From NCBI GenBank assembly GCA_050737995.1, contig JBOHYR010000041.1, forward strand, positions 1 to 64,000: a stretch of DNA of 64,000 bases, written 5' to 3'. Numbering within the stretch: position 1 is the first letter of the stretch; each line of letters begins with the position of its first letter. The notes beneath the pieces are model-generated. The model worked only from the letters and a program-made list of their open reading frames with translations. It was not told the DNA's origin and did no database searches. The stretch is from 66-474 sp050737995 (GTDB lineage Bacteria > Pseudomonadota > Gammaproteobacteria > Xanthomonadales > Rhodanobacteraceae). Made by a program: the position numbers and the translations under genes. Shown here in pieces: positions 16,371 through 25,554 of the stretch.

Positions 16371-18565
16371 GCGACCCGAAATCCCTGCTGGTCGAAATCG
16401 GAGTCGAGGAACTACCCGTCCATTCGGTCGACGATCTTGCACGCGCGTTCGCACAATGCGTGTGCGAAGGACTGGAAAGACGCGGCATCCCGGCGGATAC
16501 CGGCCACGCACGTGTATTTGCGACGCCACGGCGCCTCGCCGTCCACGTGCCCGCAGTGGCCGCGATGCAGCCCGATCAGCGCAGTGAAAGCTCTGGTCCA
16601 TACGTCAACATCGCGCTGGACCCGCAAGGCCAACCGACCAGGGCATTGCTGGGCTTCGCCAACAAGGCCGGCGTGGATTGGGGACAGCTCGAGCGGGTTA
16701 CCGATGCAAAAGGCGAGCGTTTCGTGCACCACAGCGTCGCGCCCGGGCGCAGTACCCTCGAACTCGTACCCGAGATCGTGCGCGAAGCGGCCGCGGCCCT
16801 GCCGATCCCGAAGCCGATGCGCTGGGGCAGCCACGATTTCACGTTCGTGCGCCCGGTGCACTGGCTGGTGATGCTGTACGGCGACCGGGTGATCGAAGGC
16901 GAGGTACTCGGTCTGCAAAGTGGTCGGCAATCGCGCGGACATCGTTTTCTGCACCCTGCCCCGGTGCATCTCGCCGATGCGGACGGTTACGTCGATGCCC
17001 TGCGCGCCGCAAAAGTGCTCGCCGATCCGGGCGAGCGTCGCGAACGGATTCGCGAGGAAATCGCGCGTGCCGCGCAGGCGACCAGGGGGACGCCGCGTCT
17101 GGATGACGCGTTGCTGGAGGAGTTGGCCAATCTCAACGAGTGGCCGGTCGCGATCGCATGTACGTTCGATCGCGATTACCTCGCGGTGCCGCACGAGGCA
17201 TTGGTCACCACCATGCGCTCCAACCAGAAGTTCGTGCCGGTATTCGACGCCGATGGGCGTCTCTCTGAACATTTCATCGGCATTGCGAATCTTGAATCGA
17301 AGGATCCCGCGCAGGTCCGGCAGGGTTACGAGCGTGTGATCCGGCCGCGCTTTGCGGATGCCAAGTACTTCTTCGACGAAGATCTGAAAACGCCGCTCTC
17401 GACCTGTCAACGGGGATTACGCGACGTGGTGTGGCAGCGTGAACTCGGCAGTCTGTGGGACAAGACGCTGCGCGTCGCGGAACTTGCAAGCGCGATCGCC
17501 GAGCGCCTGTTCGCGCGGGGTGTCGAAGTGGACGCTGCGGATGCAGCGCATGCCGCCGGGCTGTCGCGCTGCGATCTGCTAACGCGGATGGTCGGTGAAT
17601 TTCCGGAATTGCAGGGCGTGATGGGGCGCCATTACGCCGAGACACAAGGCGAGCCGGCCGACATCGCGCGGGCGCTGGACGAGTTCTATAGCCCGCGCCA
17701 TGCGAGCGACGATATCGCCGACGGCGCGCTGGCGCAAAGTGTTTCGCTGGCCGACAAGCTGGATACGCTGGCGGGCATTTTCGCGGTCGGCATGAAGCCG
17801 ACAGGCAACAAGGATCCGTTTGCACTCCGCCGTGCCGCGCTGGGACTTGCGCGCACCATGATCGAAGGCCAGCTCGATCTCGATCTGGGCGGGCTCTTGC
17901 GTGACACGCTGGCGCAGATTCCCGACGCCGCTTTCACCACCAAATCAAAGTCTGGCGAATCGCCATCTCATCCGCCTTCGGCATCTTCCTCCGCAAACGG
18001 AGGCGGAAACATTGCGGCGCGCCGCACTGCGCTGGCGATCGAACTGCGCGAATTCATCCTCGATCGCCTGCGCGGTTACTACAGCGAGCAGGGATTCACG
18101 TCGCAACAATTCGATGCCGTCGCGGCGATACATCCCGGGAGTCTGGTCGATTTCGACCGTCGCCTGCGCGCGGTCGCGGAGTTCGCGAAGCAACCCGAAG
18201 CCGAAAAGCTCGCCGCCGCCAACAAGCGCGTGGCCAACATCCTCCGCAAGGAGGGCATCGACGAAGTCGTTGCGGCGACCCGTCCGATTGACGCGACGTG
18301 CTTGCGGGAACCGGCAGAGCAGGCGCTGGCGGGGGCCCTGCATGCGGCCGAATCCGACAACGCGGCGCTACTCGATGGCGAAGCGGCCCGGCATGACTAT
18401 GCGGGCGCACTCGCGCGGCTGGCGCAATTGCAGGCGCCGGTCGATGCCTTCTTCGATCAGGTGCTGGTGATGGCCGAGGATCCCGTGCTGCGCGCAAACC
18501 GTGTAGCCCTGCTCGCACGCATCAAGGCACGTTTTGACGCGATCGCCGACATCGCGTTGTTGTAA
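16367..18565 (+). CDS. glyS: Glycyl-tRNA synthetase beta subunit
   Basis: GlyS recognises tRNA-Gly and is required for alpha/beta GlyRS activity. The 732-residue protein starts MSDPKSLLVEIGVEELPVHS, in line with the family, and contains ALVTTMRSNQKFVPVF and TGNKDPFALRRAALGLARTMIE (the HD-like domain). The anticodon-binding DALR-type end has NRVALLARIKARFDAIADIALL. An odd low-complexity stretch at about residues 525-549 (KSKSGESPSHPPSASSSANG) interrupts the helical part before RRTALAIELREFILDRL, and its DNA contains the palindrome CCTCCGCAAACGGAGG. The start overlaps the glyQ stop. The stop TAA shares its last base with the ATG of the next gene, so downstream genes are coupled too. Confidence 0.96.
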   Translation: MSDPKSLLVEIGVEELPVHSVDDLARAFAQCVCEGLERRGIPADTGHARVFATPRRLAVHVPAVAAMQPDQRSESSGPYVNIALDPQGQPTRALLGFANKAGVDWGQLERVTDAKGERFVHHSVAPGRSTLELVPEIVREAAAALPIPKPMRWGSHDFTFVRPVHWLVMLYGDRVIEGEVLGLQSGRQSRGHRFLHPAPVHLADADGYVDALRAAKVLADPGERRERIREEIARAAQATRGTPRLDDALLEELANLNEWPVAIACTFDRDYLAVPHEALVTTMRSNQKFVPVFDADGRLSEHFIGIANLESKDPAQVRQGYERVIRPRFADAKYFFDEDLKTPLSTCQRGLRDVVWQRELGSLWDKTLRVAELASAIAERLFARGVEVDAADAAHAAGLSRCDLLTRMVGEFPELQGVMGRHYAETQGEPADIARALDEFYSPRHASDDIADGALAQSVSLADKLDTLAGIFAVGMKPTGNKDPFALRRAALGLARTMIEGQLDLDLGGLLRDTLAQIPDAAFTTKSKSGESPSHPPSASSSANGGGNIAARRTALAIELREFILDRLRGYYSEQGFTSQQFDAVAAIHPGSLVDFDRRLRAVAEFAKQPEAEKLAAANKRVANILRKEGIDEVVAATRPIDATCLREPAEQALAGALHAAESDNAALLDGEAARHDYAGALARLAQLQAPVDAFFDQVLVMAEDPVLRANRVALLARIKARFDAIADIALL

Positions 18566-19188
18566 TGGTGTCGACAGCCGCGAGCCCGAGCCTGGCCTCC
18601 GATCCATTGTGGCTTCCGGCGCAGGTCTGTCTGATAGAAGAACGCGTCGCCGCTGTGTGGGTTCTGCTTGAATCCGAGTTTGCAAGCGCAACCGACGATG
18701 TGCATGCGCACCTCCTCGCCGCACAAACGGTGCGGCGCGAAGACCGCATCCGCGATGGCGCCCGCCGTGCGCTGGATGCCGCGCATGCCGGACCGGATGA
18801 TCCGGAAACCCTCTGTGCGGTGATTGCGGGACTACTCGAAACAGGCGAGACCGTGGTGGCGCGCGAATGCCTCGACCATTCGCCTCTCGCGGATGGCGTC
18901 GATCCGGTGGTGTTGATGCGGATGGCGGGATTCCCCAAGCGGCTCGCGGAACATGCCGAGTCGTTGGCGCTGCTGGACATGGTGCGAGAGGCGGGACACG
19001 AAACAGCCGCGCTACGTTTCAGGGGTGGCAAGGAGTTGGCGTTCAATGGCCGTCCTGAGGAAGCCGGCGCAGACTTTGCCGGCGGCCTCGCGCAGGCAGT
19101 CGGCGAGTGGCGCCGGTACGAAACGCAGGTGGCCGCGTTGGCGCGCGCGTCCTGTGCCAAGCCCGCCAATGCCATGGAGCGCTCGTGA
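18565..19188 (+). CDS. TPR-like protein, truncated paralogue of the following TPR-sulfotransferases
   Basis: This 207-residue protein is all-helical and clearly related to residues about 40-185 of the next gene. Aligned pairs include HLLAAQTVRREDRIRDGARRAL with RLLSAHVAWHEDHIRDAAARAL, and LLETGETVVARECLDH with LLQVGETAAAHRLLDH. It stops where the sulfotransferase domain would begin. Its ATG overlaps the glyS stop (TAATG) and its TGA overlaps the GTG of the next gene. It is thus embedded in a coupled chain and kept open, which argues for a product rather than decay. It may be a partner protein or a remnant of a third full-length copy. No enzymatic motif is present. Confidence 0.7.
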   Translation: MVSTAASPSLASDPLWLPAQVCLIEERVAAVWVLLESEFASATDDVHAHLLAAQTVRREDRIRDGARRALDAAHAGPDDPETLCAVIAGLLETGETVVARECLDHSPLADGVDPVVLMRMAGFPKRLAEHAESLALLDMVREAGHETAALRFRGGKELAFNGRPEEAGADFAGGLAQAVGEWRRYETQVAALARASCAKPANAMERS

Positions 19189-20741
19189 GCCGATCCGTCG
19201 AACGCCATTGGGAGCGCGGGCGCGGTTATCTCCAGCAGCGCCAGCTTGCAGCGGCGTGGGCACAACTGGAATCGTTGCGCGCGCTGGCTCCGCAGGACGT
19301 GCGCACACGCTTGTTGTCAGCACACGTCGCATGGCATGAAGACCATATTCGCGATGCCGCCGCGCGGGCCCTGGACGCGGCGGACAGTGCATCGGAAGAC
19401 GCTGATCTGCTGTGCGAGGTGGTCGATACATTGTTGCAGGTGGGGGAGACTGCCGCGGCGCACAGGTTGCTTGATCACCCGGCATGGCAGCTGGCCTCTT
19501 CCACCGAGGCGTTGTTGCGCTACGCCAACTATCGCCAGGATTTCGGCGAACAAGTGCAGGCGCTGGCGGTGCTGGATCGGTTGTCGCCGAAGCAGGACGC
19601 CAGCGGGCCGTTTCACTTCTATCGCGGCCAGCAACTGGCGTTTCTCGGCCGGAGCGAGGAGGCCGAAGCCGAATACGAGACGTGTCTCGCACTGGCACCC
19701 GATTATGGGCGCGCCGCATATCGCATGGTCCGATTGCGTCAGCAAACGCCCGCCAACCATTGCCTCGAGGTCGTAGAAGCTGGTCTGCGGCAGTCCCGAC
19801 TCGATGCCCGTGCCCACGCCGCGTTCGGGTTTGCGCGCTATCACGTGTTGGAGGATCTCGGCCGCCACGAGGAGGCGTGGGATGCATTGAGCCACGCTAA
19901 CTTAGGAATGTATCCCCTGTCTTGGCGTGATGCGGCGCAGCAGCAGTTGATGGTGCAGCGTCTTGCCGACTGGTTTGCTACCCACCCGATTGCAAAGCGA
20001 ACGCATACGTTCGATGGTCCCTGCCCCATTTTCATCATCGGCATGCCCCGGTCTGGTACCACGCTACTGCAGCATATGTTGAGCAATCATTCACAGGTCA
20101 CGGCGGGCGGCGAACTGGTGGACTTTGGCCAGCAGTTGCTGCGCGTGGCCGATACCCGATCTATCGCCGGTGATGTTTTCCTGTCGCGCCTTTCGGCGCT
20201 CGATCTGGCAGACGTCGGCCGGCGCTACCTTGCCCAGACCGCGTGGCGCGCATGCGGCAACGCGTATTTTGTGGACAAGCAACCCGCCAACTGGATGGTG
20301 GCAGGACTGATTCACGCGGCGCTGCCACAGGCCAAGATCCTGCACTTGGTGCGAGAACCCATGGATGTCTGTTTCAGTAATTTTCGCGTGATGTTCGGTG
20401 ATGCGAATAACTGGAGTTATGATTTCGCAACGCTGGCGGAACATTACAACGGCTATCGACGGATGTTGCGATACTGGCACGCCATGCTGCCCGGTGCGAT
20501 TCTGGACGTGCCCTATGCCGACCTGGTCCGCGCTCCGGGAACGACTCTGCGCAGGGTGTTCTCGTTCTGCGAACTGGAATGGCAGGACGGCTGCGAGGAC
20601 GTCACCCGCAATACCGCGTCGGTATCCAGCTTGAGTTCGGCACAGGTGCGCGAACCTGTGCACACGCGCGGCCTGGAAGTGTGGCAGCCGTATGCGGCCC
20701 AGCTCGAACCGCTGCAGCGCGCTTTACGAATGCCAGGATGA
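19185..20741 (+). CDS. TPR-containing sulfotransferase (first copy)
   Basis: The 518-residue protein has TPR-like helices at about 1-265 and a C-terminal PAPS-dependent sulfotransferase domain. The 5'-phosphosulfate loop is IGMPRSGTT (285-293). The 3'-phosphate motif is LHLVREPMDVCFSN. FVDKQPANW and the late motif QVREPVHTRGLEVWQPY are typical of the Sulfotransfer_3-like family. The acceptor is unknown; protein, peptide or glycan sulfation are all possible. The GTG at 19185 overlaps the previous stop (GTGA); the longer frame from 19107 would lie inside that gene. It shares about the whole length with the next gene, so the two arose by tandem duplication. No signal peptide is seen, so action is probably cytoplasmic. 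Confidence 0.9.
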   Translation: MSRSVERHWERGRGYLQQRQLAAAWAQLESLRALAPQDVRTRLLSAHVAWHEDHIRDAAARALDAADSASEDADLLCEVVDTLLQVGETAAAHRLLDHPAWQLASSTEALLRYANYRQDFGEQVQALAVLDRLSPKQDASGPFHFYRGQQLAFLGRSEEAEAEYETCLALAPDYGRAAYRMVRLRQQTPANHCLEVVEAGLRQSRLDARAHAAFGFARYHVLEDLGRHEEAWDALSHANLGMYPLSWRDAAQQQLMVQRLADWFATHPIAKRTHTFDGPCPIFIIGMPRSGTTLLQHMLSNHSQVTAGGELVDFGQQLLRVADTRSIAGDVFLSRLSALDLADVGRRYLAQTAWRACGNAYFVDKQPANWMVAGLIHAALPQAKILHLVREPMDVCFSNFRVMFGDANNWSYDFATLAEHYNGYRRMLRYWHAMLPGAILDVPYADLVRAPGTTLRRVFSFCELEWQDGCEDVTRNTASVSSLSSAQVREPVHTRGLEVWQPYAAQLEPLQRALRMPG

Positions 20742-20751
20742 GAACGAAGCC

Positions 20752-22326
20752 GTGACGGAGCTCCGAGACAGGCAATGGCAACGCGCAAAGCGCTACATCG
20801 CCATGAATCAGGCCAAGCCGGCCCGGGCGGTGCTGGAATCGTTACTCACACGTAATCCCGGCGACACGGCGGCACACTTGCTCTTGAGCGCGCTGTACTC
20901 GGTAGAGGGTCACTTGCGCGCGGCCACGGCCCAGGCTTTGGCTGCCGCGCAAAATCCACCTGACAAACCAGGCTTGCTGGGCGACCTGATCTCCGCATTA
21001 CTCCGGGTCGGTGAAATCGTAGAAGCGAGGCGACTGCTGAAGCTGATGTCCAGCGCCGCCAGCGATCCCGTACATGTACAGATGCTCGCTGCTGGGCCAT
21101 TGCAATTGATCGGTGAGCATGCCGCGGCACTTGCGTTGCTGGAACGCGCACGTGAGCACGGCGCTGGAGGGCGGGAATTTCATTTCCAGTGTGCGGTAGA
21201 ACTCGCCTTCAACGGGGATATGGAAACCGCCCGCGCCGAACTCGAACGTTGCATTGCTCTGGATCCGCCGCTGGGCCGCGCTTTTGTGCAGCTTGCGCGC
21301 ATGCACAAGCAAACGGCAGATTCCAACCACCTCGATCTGATCGATGCCGCGCTCACGCGCGTGGATCCATCGAGTGAAGACGGCGCCGCGCTGCTATTTG
21401 CCCGTCACAAGGAGTTGGAAGACCTCAAACGTTACGAAGAGGCATGGCAGCCACTGGCGCGCGGCAACGCATTGATGCACGAGCGCTTGCCACATGACAG
21501 TGCGCAAGAAGCTGCCGTGTTCGACCGTTTGATCGAAGCTTGTGTATCACCCGCCTTTCAGACCGATTCGCAGCATTCCGACGACGGCCCTCAGCCGATA
21601 TTCGTGCTGGGAATGCCGCGTTCCGGAACCACGGTGCTCGAACGCATGCTCGGAGGGCATTCTCAGGTCGAGTCCGCCGGCGAGTTGGGCGATTTCCCAC
21701 GTGCGTTGGCCTGGGCGGTCGATCATCAGGCAAAGGGGCTTGTGGACGAAACCACTGTCGCTCGGCTGGATCGGGTCGAATGGTTCGAAGTCGGGCAACG
21801 CTATCGAGCCCAAACCCAGTGGCGGGCGAACGGCAAGGAATTTTTCGTGGACAAGCTGCCGCTCAACTGGAAACTGGCAGGCTTGGTCCACCGCGCCCTG
21901 CCGCGGGCGAAGATGCTGCACCTTGTACGTGATCCAATGGATGTGTGCTTTTCCAACTGGCGCGCTTATTTCGGACCGGGGCCAGAATACGCGTATGCCT
22001 ACGATCTTGACACGCTGGCCGCGCATTATCGGCAGTATCGACGCGTGATGGCGCATTGGCATCACCTGATGCCTGGTGCAATCCTGGATGTCGATTATGC
22101 GCAGCTGGTGCGTGAGCCTGAGACAACTGCACGATCAGTGATGGCATTCTGCGGTCTCGTTTACGAACCCGGTTGCGTGGACCTGACCCGCAACGTGGCG
22201 CCGAGCGCAACGCTCAGCATGACGCAAGTGCGGCAGCCCATCCATGCGCGCGCGTTCGACGAATGGCGGAAGTATGCAGAGGAGCTCAAGGGGTTGTGTT
22301 CGGCGTTGGCGATATTACCGCAGTAA
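20752..22326 (+). CDS. TPR-containing sulfotransferase (second copy)
   Basis: This 524-residue paralogue of the upstream gene has an N-terminal TPR-like region (about 1-270) and a C-terminal sulfotransferase domain. Its PAPS loops are VLGMPRSGTTVLERML and MLHLVRDPMDVCFSNW, with FFVDKLPLNWKLAGL between them. The GTG at 20752 is chosen because AGGATGAG lies upstream and it begins 10 bases after the previous stop; the longer frame overlaps the preceding gene. It is the last gene of the glyQ-glyS-TPR chain and converges on the TonB-dependent receptor. Keeping two intact sulfotransferases suggests different acceptors, but nothing in the sequence identifies them. Confidence 0.9.
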   Translation: MTELRDRQWQRAKRYIAMNQAKPARAVLESLLTRNPGDTAAHLLLSALYSVEGHLRAATAQALAAAQNPPDKPGLLGDLISALLRVGEIVEARRLLKLMSSAASDPVHVQMLAAGPLQLIGEHAAALALLERAREHGAGGREFHFQCAVELAFNGDMETARAELERCIALDPPLGRAFVQLARMHKQTADSNHLDLIDAALTRVDPSSEDGAALLFARHKELEDLKRYEEAWQPLARGNALMHERLPHDSAQEAAVFDRLIEACVSPAFQTDSQHSDDGPQPIFVLGMPRSGTTVLERMLGGHSQVESAGELGDFPRALAWAVDHQAKGLVDETTVARLDRVEWFEVGQRYRAQTQWRANGKEFFVDKLPLNWKLAGLVHRALPRAKMLHLVRDPMDVCFSNWRAYFGPGPEYAYAYDLDTLAAHYRQYRRVMAHWHHLMPGAILDVDYAQLVREPETTARSVMAFCGLVYEPGCVDLTRNVAPSATLSMTQVRQPIHARAFDEWRKYAEELKGLCSALAILPQ

Positions 22327-22376
22327 AGGAGGGTTCCCTTCCTGGTGGTGGTCGCTGGGCTCGCGCCAAGGCCACG

Positions 22377-22404
22377 AAAAAAGGGCTGGCCCAAAGGCCA
22401 GCCC
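22377..22404 (-). terminator. Rho-independent terminator of the TonB-dependent receptor gene
   Basis: A 9-bp perfect stem, GGGCTGGCC (22383-22391) with GGCCAGCCC (22396-22404), has a 4-base loop. On the minus strand it is followed by a run of six T (22377-22382 read in reverse). It begins about 30 bases after the receptor stop at 22435. Read on the plus strand it lacks a T run, so termination of the sulfotransferase transcript is less certain. Confidence 0.85.
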
Positions 22405-22434
22405 CCTTGCAAGTGAACCATTCGATGCGGAAGG

Positions 22435-25275
22435 TCAGTGGTCGCTTACGCCGCCCAGTTTGACACTCAACTCCAGCATAACCAAACGACCATAAGCGTT
22501 GTAACTGAACTGGTCGTAGTACGGGTAAGAGGAGAAAGTCTGGTCGATTGGCGGGCGGGCGTTGAAGATGTTGTTGCCGATCAGCGTCGTGGTAATGTCC
22601 GGTGTCACGTGGTACTGCAGCGTGGCGTTGTAGGTCATCCACGGTCCCAAGGTGCCACTCCCGGCGTTGTTGAAGGTCTTGCCGTAGCGCTGGTACTGGA
22701 GGGTGGTGTCCCAGTTGCCAATGTTCCAGCTCAGTACGGCAGTTCCGATATTCTTGAATTGGTTGCCATACGAATTGGAGCGCAACACGTCGAATGGCAC
22801 GTCATCTGGAAACTGCTGGTAAAGATGACTGGTTTGGACCGCATAGTTCAAATTCAGGCCAAAATCGCCGTAGCGGCCCCAACTCCAGCGGTAGGTGCCT
22901 GAAGCCTGAATGCCCGAAACCGATTCACGCGAGATATTGATCGGCAGCGTTTCAACATTCAGCAGCCCACCTGGATTTATGGGCGAGTTGAGGGGTTCAC
23001 GTGACACTTGGGCCAGGAACTGCTGGCAGGATCCCGAGTTTACGTCCACCGGTACGCCCTGAATGGTCGTGCCGATGCGGCAGTTAGCTTCAAACGTCAG
23101 AATTGAGCCGGCACTGTAATCGCTGACTTCGTTATTGATCTTGACGTGGTAATAGTCGGACTGCAGGGTCAGTTTGGAAGTCGGCGACCACACCACGCCA
23201 TAGCCCCAGGATTTTGCCGTGATGTATTGCAGATTACGGTTGCCATCCGATGTTTCGGTGATCTGGACGTTGTTGTAGGGCGCTTGGCAGTTGGCGAGGT
23301 TGTTGCCGTAGTGAATGCGGCAGTTGTAGACATCTACCACGTTATCGAAAGACTCGCTTCCGTTGGAGAACACGTAACTCATGTCCGGCGCACGAAACGC
23401 GCTCGCGTAGTTGGCGCGGAACAAGAGGGTGTCGGTCGGGCGGAACTCCAGCCCCCCCTTGTAGGTGAATTTGCCTTGCGAGCTGCCACCGTCGGGACTA
23501 TAGCGGTCATAGCGGCCCGCGATATCCGCAGTCAGCATCTTGAAGATCGGGATGTCCAGCTCTGCCGCCGCGGAATCAAAGCCGCGCTTGCCGCGGCCGC
23601 TGGTACCGCCGATACCCCAGAAATCACCGGCTACTACACGCGGGTCGATCGGATTGTTCCAGAACTCGTTGCCGCCGTTCAATTGCAAGGCCAACCCGAC
23701 CGAACCGGCCGGCAGGCTGAACAGGTCGGAATTGGTGACCTGGGCGGTGGCCTGCTGGTTGTAGGTTTCCGAACTGCTGCGAATGTAGTCGCTGAATGAG
23801 AGAAACTGGGCTGGCGTGGTGTTGCCCCAGAAGTGGCCGGTCTGCTCGATGTGGAAAGCCGGGTAGCCGTAACCGAAGGGATCGGTCCCGTCTTGCGGGC
23901 CGAGGAAAAACGCGTTCACTTTGGCGGTAAGCGGACGTAAAAACCGAGAGTCGTCGTTGTACTGCGATCGATGGTAATAAGCGTCGTAGTTCCAGTTGGA
24001 GTCGCCCAAGCTGCCCTTGATACCGACGTCAAAAACATAAGTCTGGGTGTCGTCGACTTCGTCGGGCAAGCTGCCGACTTCCTCCGGGCCGAAGACGTGG
24101 TATCCAGTCATCAGATGGCCGGAATCGATGTCATAGACGTAACCGGGCACACCAAAACCCGGTTCCCAGAAGACGGAATAGTAGCCGCCCGTGAGATATT
24201 TCGTCTTTCCAACGGTAGCCAAGAGATCGGTGTACAACTGGGTGTTGTCATTCAGCTGATAGACGGCCTTGCCATAACCACTGACCTGCGAGAATCCGTT
24301 CAAAATCGTGCCACCGGACAATCCGTAGTTGGAACCGCAGTAAGGGCCGCCGAAGACGCTGTTGTTGGCGTACTGTTCGGTACCACCGTATAGGTTGCCA
24401 ATGGCTTGGCAGCCTGCCGCACCACCGGGTGGCTCGATGTTTTGCCCGGTAAACGCGTCGTATGCGCGACGGTTGGGAATGGGCACACGATAGGCCGGGA
24501 CGGGATTGTCCAAGCTACTGGCCAGATAGCTGCGCTGGAATGCGAAGATCGGGTTTTGCTTGTTCACCTCGATCGCGCCCATCAGGCTCCACTTGCCGAT
24601 GGTCTTGCCACCGGTAATCGTGAAACGCTGTTGCTGGCCGCCGCCGTCGGTGTAACCGCCGGCGCGGTAATCGATGTCGACGCCTTGGTAGTGCTGTTTC
24701 AGAATGATGTTGATGACGCCGGCGATGGCTGCCGAGCCGTAAATGGCCGACTGGTTGCCGGGTACGATTTCGATACGATCCACCAGCGTAGTCGGGATGG
24801 TGCTGAAATCGTTGACGGAGGAGGTGGAATTGTACGGAATCGGATAGTCGGCGATCGGTTTGCCGTTAATCAGTACCAGGGTGAAATCCGGATTCAGCCC
24901 CAGCAGACTGACAGTTTGGAGGCCAGGCGTGAAGCCTTGGGTGAACGAATTGCCCTGCACCGCGCCGTTGGCGATCGGCATCGAATGCAACGCGTCATAG
25001 ACGTTTTTGAAGCCTTCTTTCTGCAGATCTGCCGCAGTGATCGTGATGACTGGCGTGGCGGTTTCGATCTGCGACTGTGGAATCAGCGAACCGGTAACAG
25101 TGATCGCTTGCAGGGTTTTCTTTTTCTTCTCGTTCTTTTTGGAGGAAGAAGTGTTGTTTTGCGTCGTTGTCGCTTGATCCTGCGACTGAGCAGCCTGGGT
25201 TGTGTCTTGCGCGTAGGCGGTGCCGGTCGCGAACAAACTGGCACAGATGGCGGTTGCCAACAGTTTACGGTTCAT
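22435..25275 (-). CDS. TonB-dependent outer membrane receptor
   Basis: This 946-residue receptor has a signal peptide (MNRKLLATAICASLFATGTAYA) and then a Q/T/N/S- and Lys-rich spacer. A TonB-box-like segment LQAITVTGSLIP precedes the plug domain (PVITITAADLQKEGFKNVYDAL, then VDRIEIVPGNQSAIYGSAAIAGVINIIL). The rest is the 22-strand barrel, ending in MLELSVKLGGVSDH. The plug motifs and the absence of siderophore-specific features resemble the oar-like or nutrient receptors expanded in Xanthomonadales. The substrate is unknown. The start at 25275 has GGGAG upstream. A strong terminator follows. It faces the TPR-sulfotransferase genes, and a broken copy of its first 33 codons lies upstream at 25555-25656. 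Confidence 0.93.
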   Translation of the reverse strand: MNRKLLATAICASLFATGTAYAQDTTQAAQSQDQATTTQNNTSSSKKNEKKKKTLQAITVTGSLIPQSQIETATPVITITAADLQKEGFKNVYDALHSMPIANGAVQGNSFTQGFTPGLQTVSLLGLNPDFTLVLINGKPIADYPIPYNSTSSVNDFSTIPTTLVDRIEIVPGNQSAIYGSAAIAGVINIILKQHYQGVDIDYRAGGYTDGGGQQQRFTITGGKTIGKWSLMGAIEVNKQNPIFAFQRSYLASSLDNPVPAYRVPIPNRRAYDAFTGQNIEPPGGAAGCQAIGNLYGGTEQYANNSVFGGPYCGSNYGLSGGTILNGFSQVSGYGKAVYQLNDNTQLYTDLLATVGKTKYLTGGYYSVFWEPGFGVPGYVYDIDSGHLMTGYHVFGPEEVGSLPDEVDDTQTYVFDVGIKGSLGDSNWNYDAYYHRSQYNDDSRFLRPLTAKVNAFFLGPQDGTDPFGYGYPAFHIEQTGHFWGNTTPAQFLSFSDYIRSSSETYNQQATAQVTNSDLFSLPAGSVGLALQLNGGNEFWNNPIDPRVVAGDFWGIGGTSGRGKRGFDSAAAELDIPIFKMLTADIAGRYDRYSPDGGSSQGKFTYKGGLEFRPTDTLLFRANYASAFRAPDMSYVFSNGSESFDNVVDVYNCRIHYGNNLANCQAPYNNVQITETSDGNRNLQYITAKSWGYGVVWSPTSKLTLQSDYYHVKINNEVSDYSAGSILTFEANCRIGTTIQGVPVDVNSGSCQQFLAQVSREPLNSPINPGGLLNVETLPINISRESVSGIQASGTYRWSWGRYGDFGLNLNYAVQTSHLYQQFPDDVPFDVLRSNSYGNQFKNIGTAVLSWNIGNWDTTLQYQRYGKTFNNAGSGTLGPWMTYNATLQYHVTPDITTTLIGNNIFNARPPIDQTFSSYPYYDQFSYNAYGRLVMLELSVKLGGVSDH

Positions 25276-25345
25276 TACGTTCTCCCCAGATGGATGACTG
25301 CAGGGTCGCGGCTCCGGTTCGTCGGACATGCCGAGACAACAGCAA

Positions 25346-25390
25346 GTGCACTCGACCTTGAAGCGGTCAGGCCTCAAGGTCGTCCTGCAC
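25346..25390 (-). promoter_or_regulatory. Inverted repeat in the receptor 5' leader
   Basis: CGACCTTGA (25353-25361) pairs perfectly with TCAAGGTCG (25374-25382). The arms can be extended outward to GTGCA (25346-25350) with TGCAC (25386-25390) across a short internal mismatch. It lies 70-115 bases upstream of the receptor start, so it could be an RNA hairpin in the leader or a dimeric operator. No known riboswitch or regulator site was recognised. Confidence 0.4.
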
Positions 25391-25554
25391 TGTCCCCGGT
25401 AGCAGTACGGGCACAACGTTAATGCTAAGTTAACCAGACCGCAAGTAGTGAGTAATGGAATAAATTCGGCGCCTCGGACCTCGCGGCCAGCCAGTCGCTG
25501 CTAGGGTCTGTGGACACTTCGTGGCAGCGGGAGGTTTGCTTTTTGCGTTGTGGC

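Noticed and set aside
20476..20495. TGGCACG word resembling a sigma-54 -24 box
   Set aside because: It lies within the sulfotransferase coding region, and the following GC is at the wrong spacing for a -12 element.
24406..25422. 338-codon open frame on the plus strand
   Set aside because: It is antisense to the TonB receptor, which has a full signal peptide, plug and barrel.
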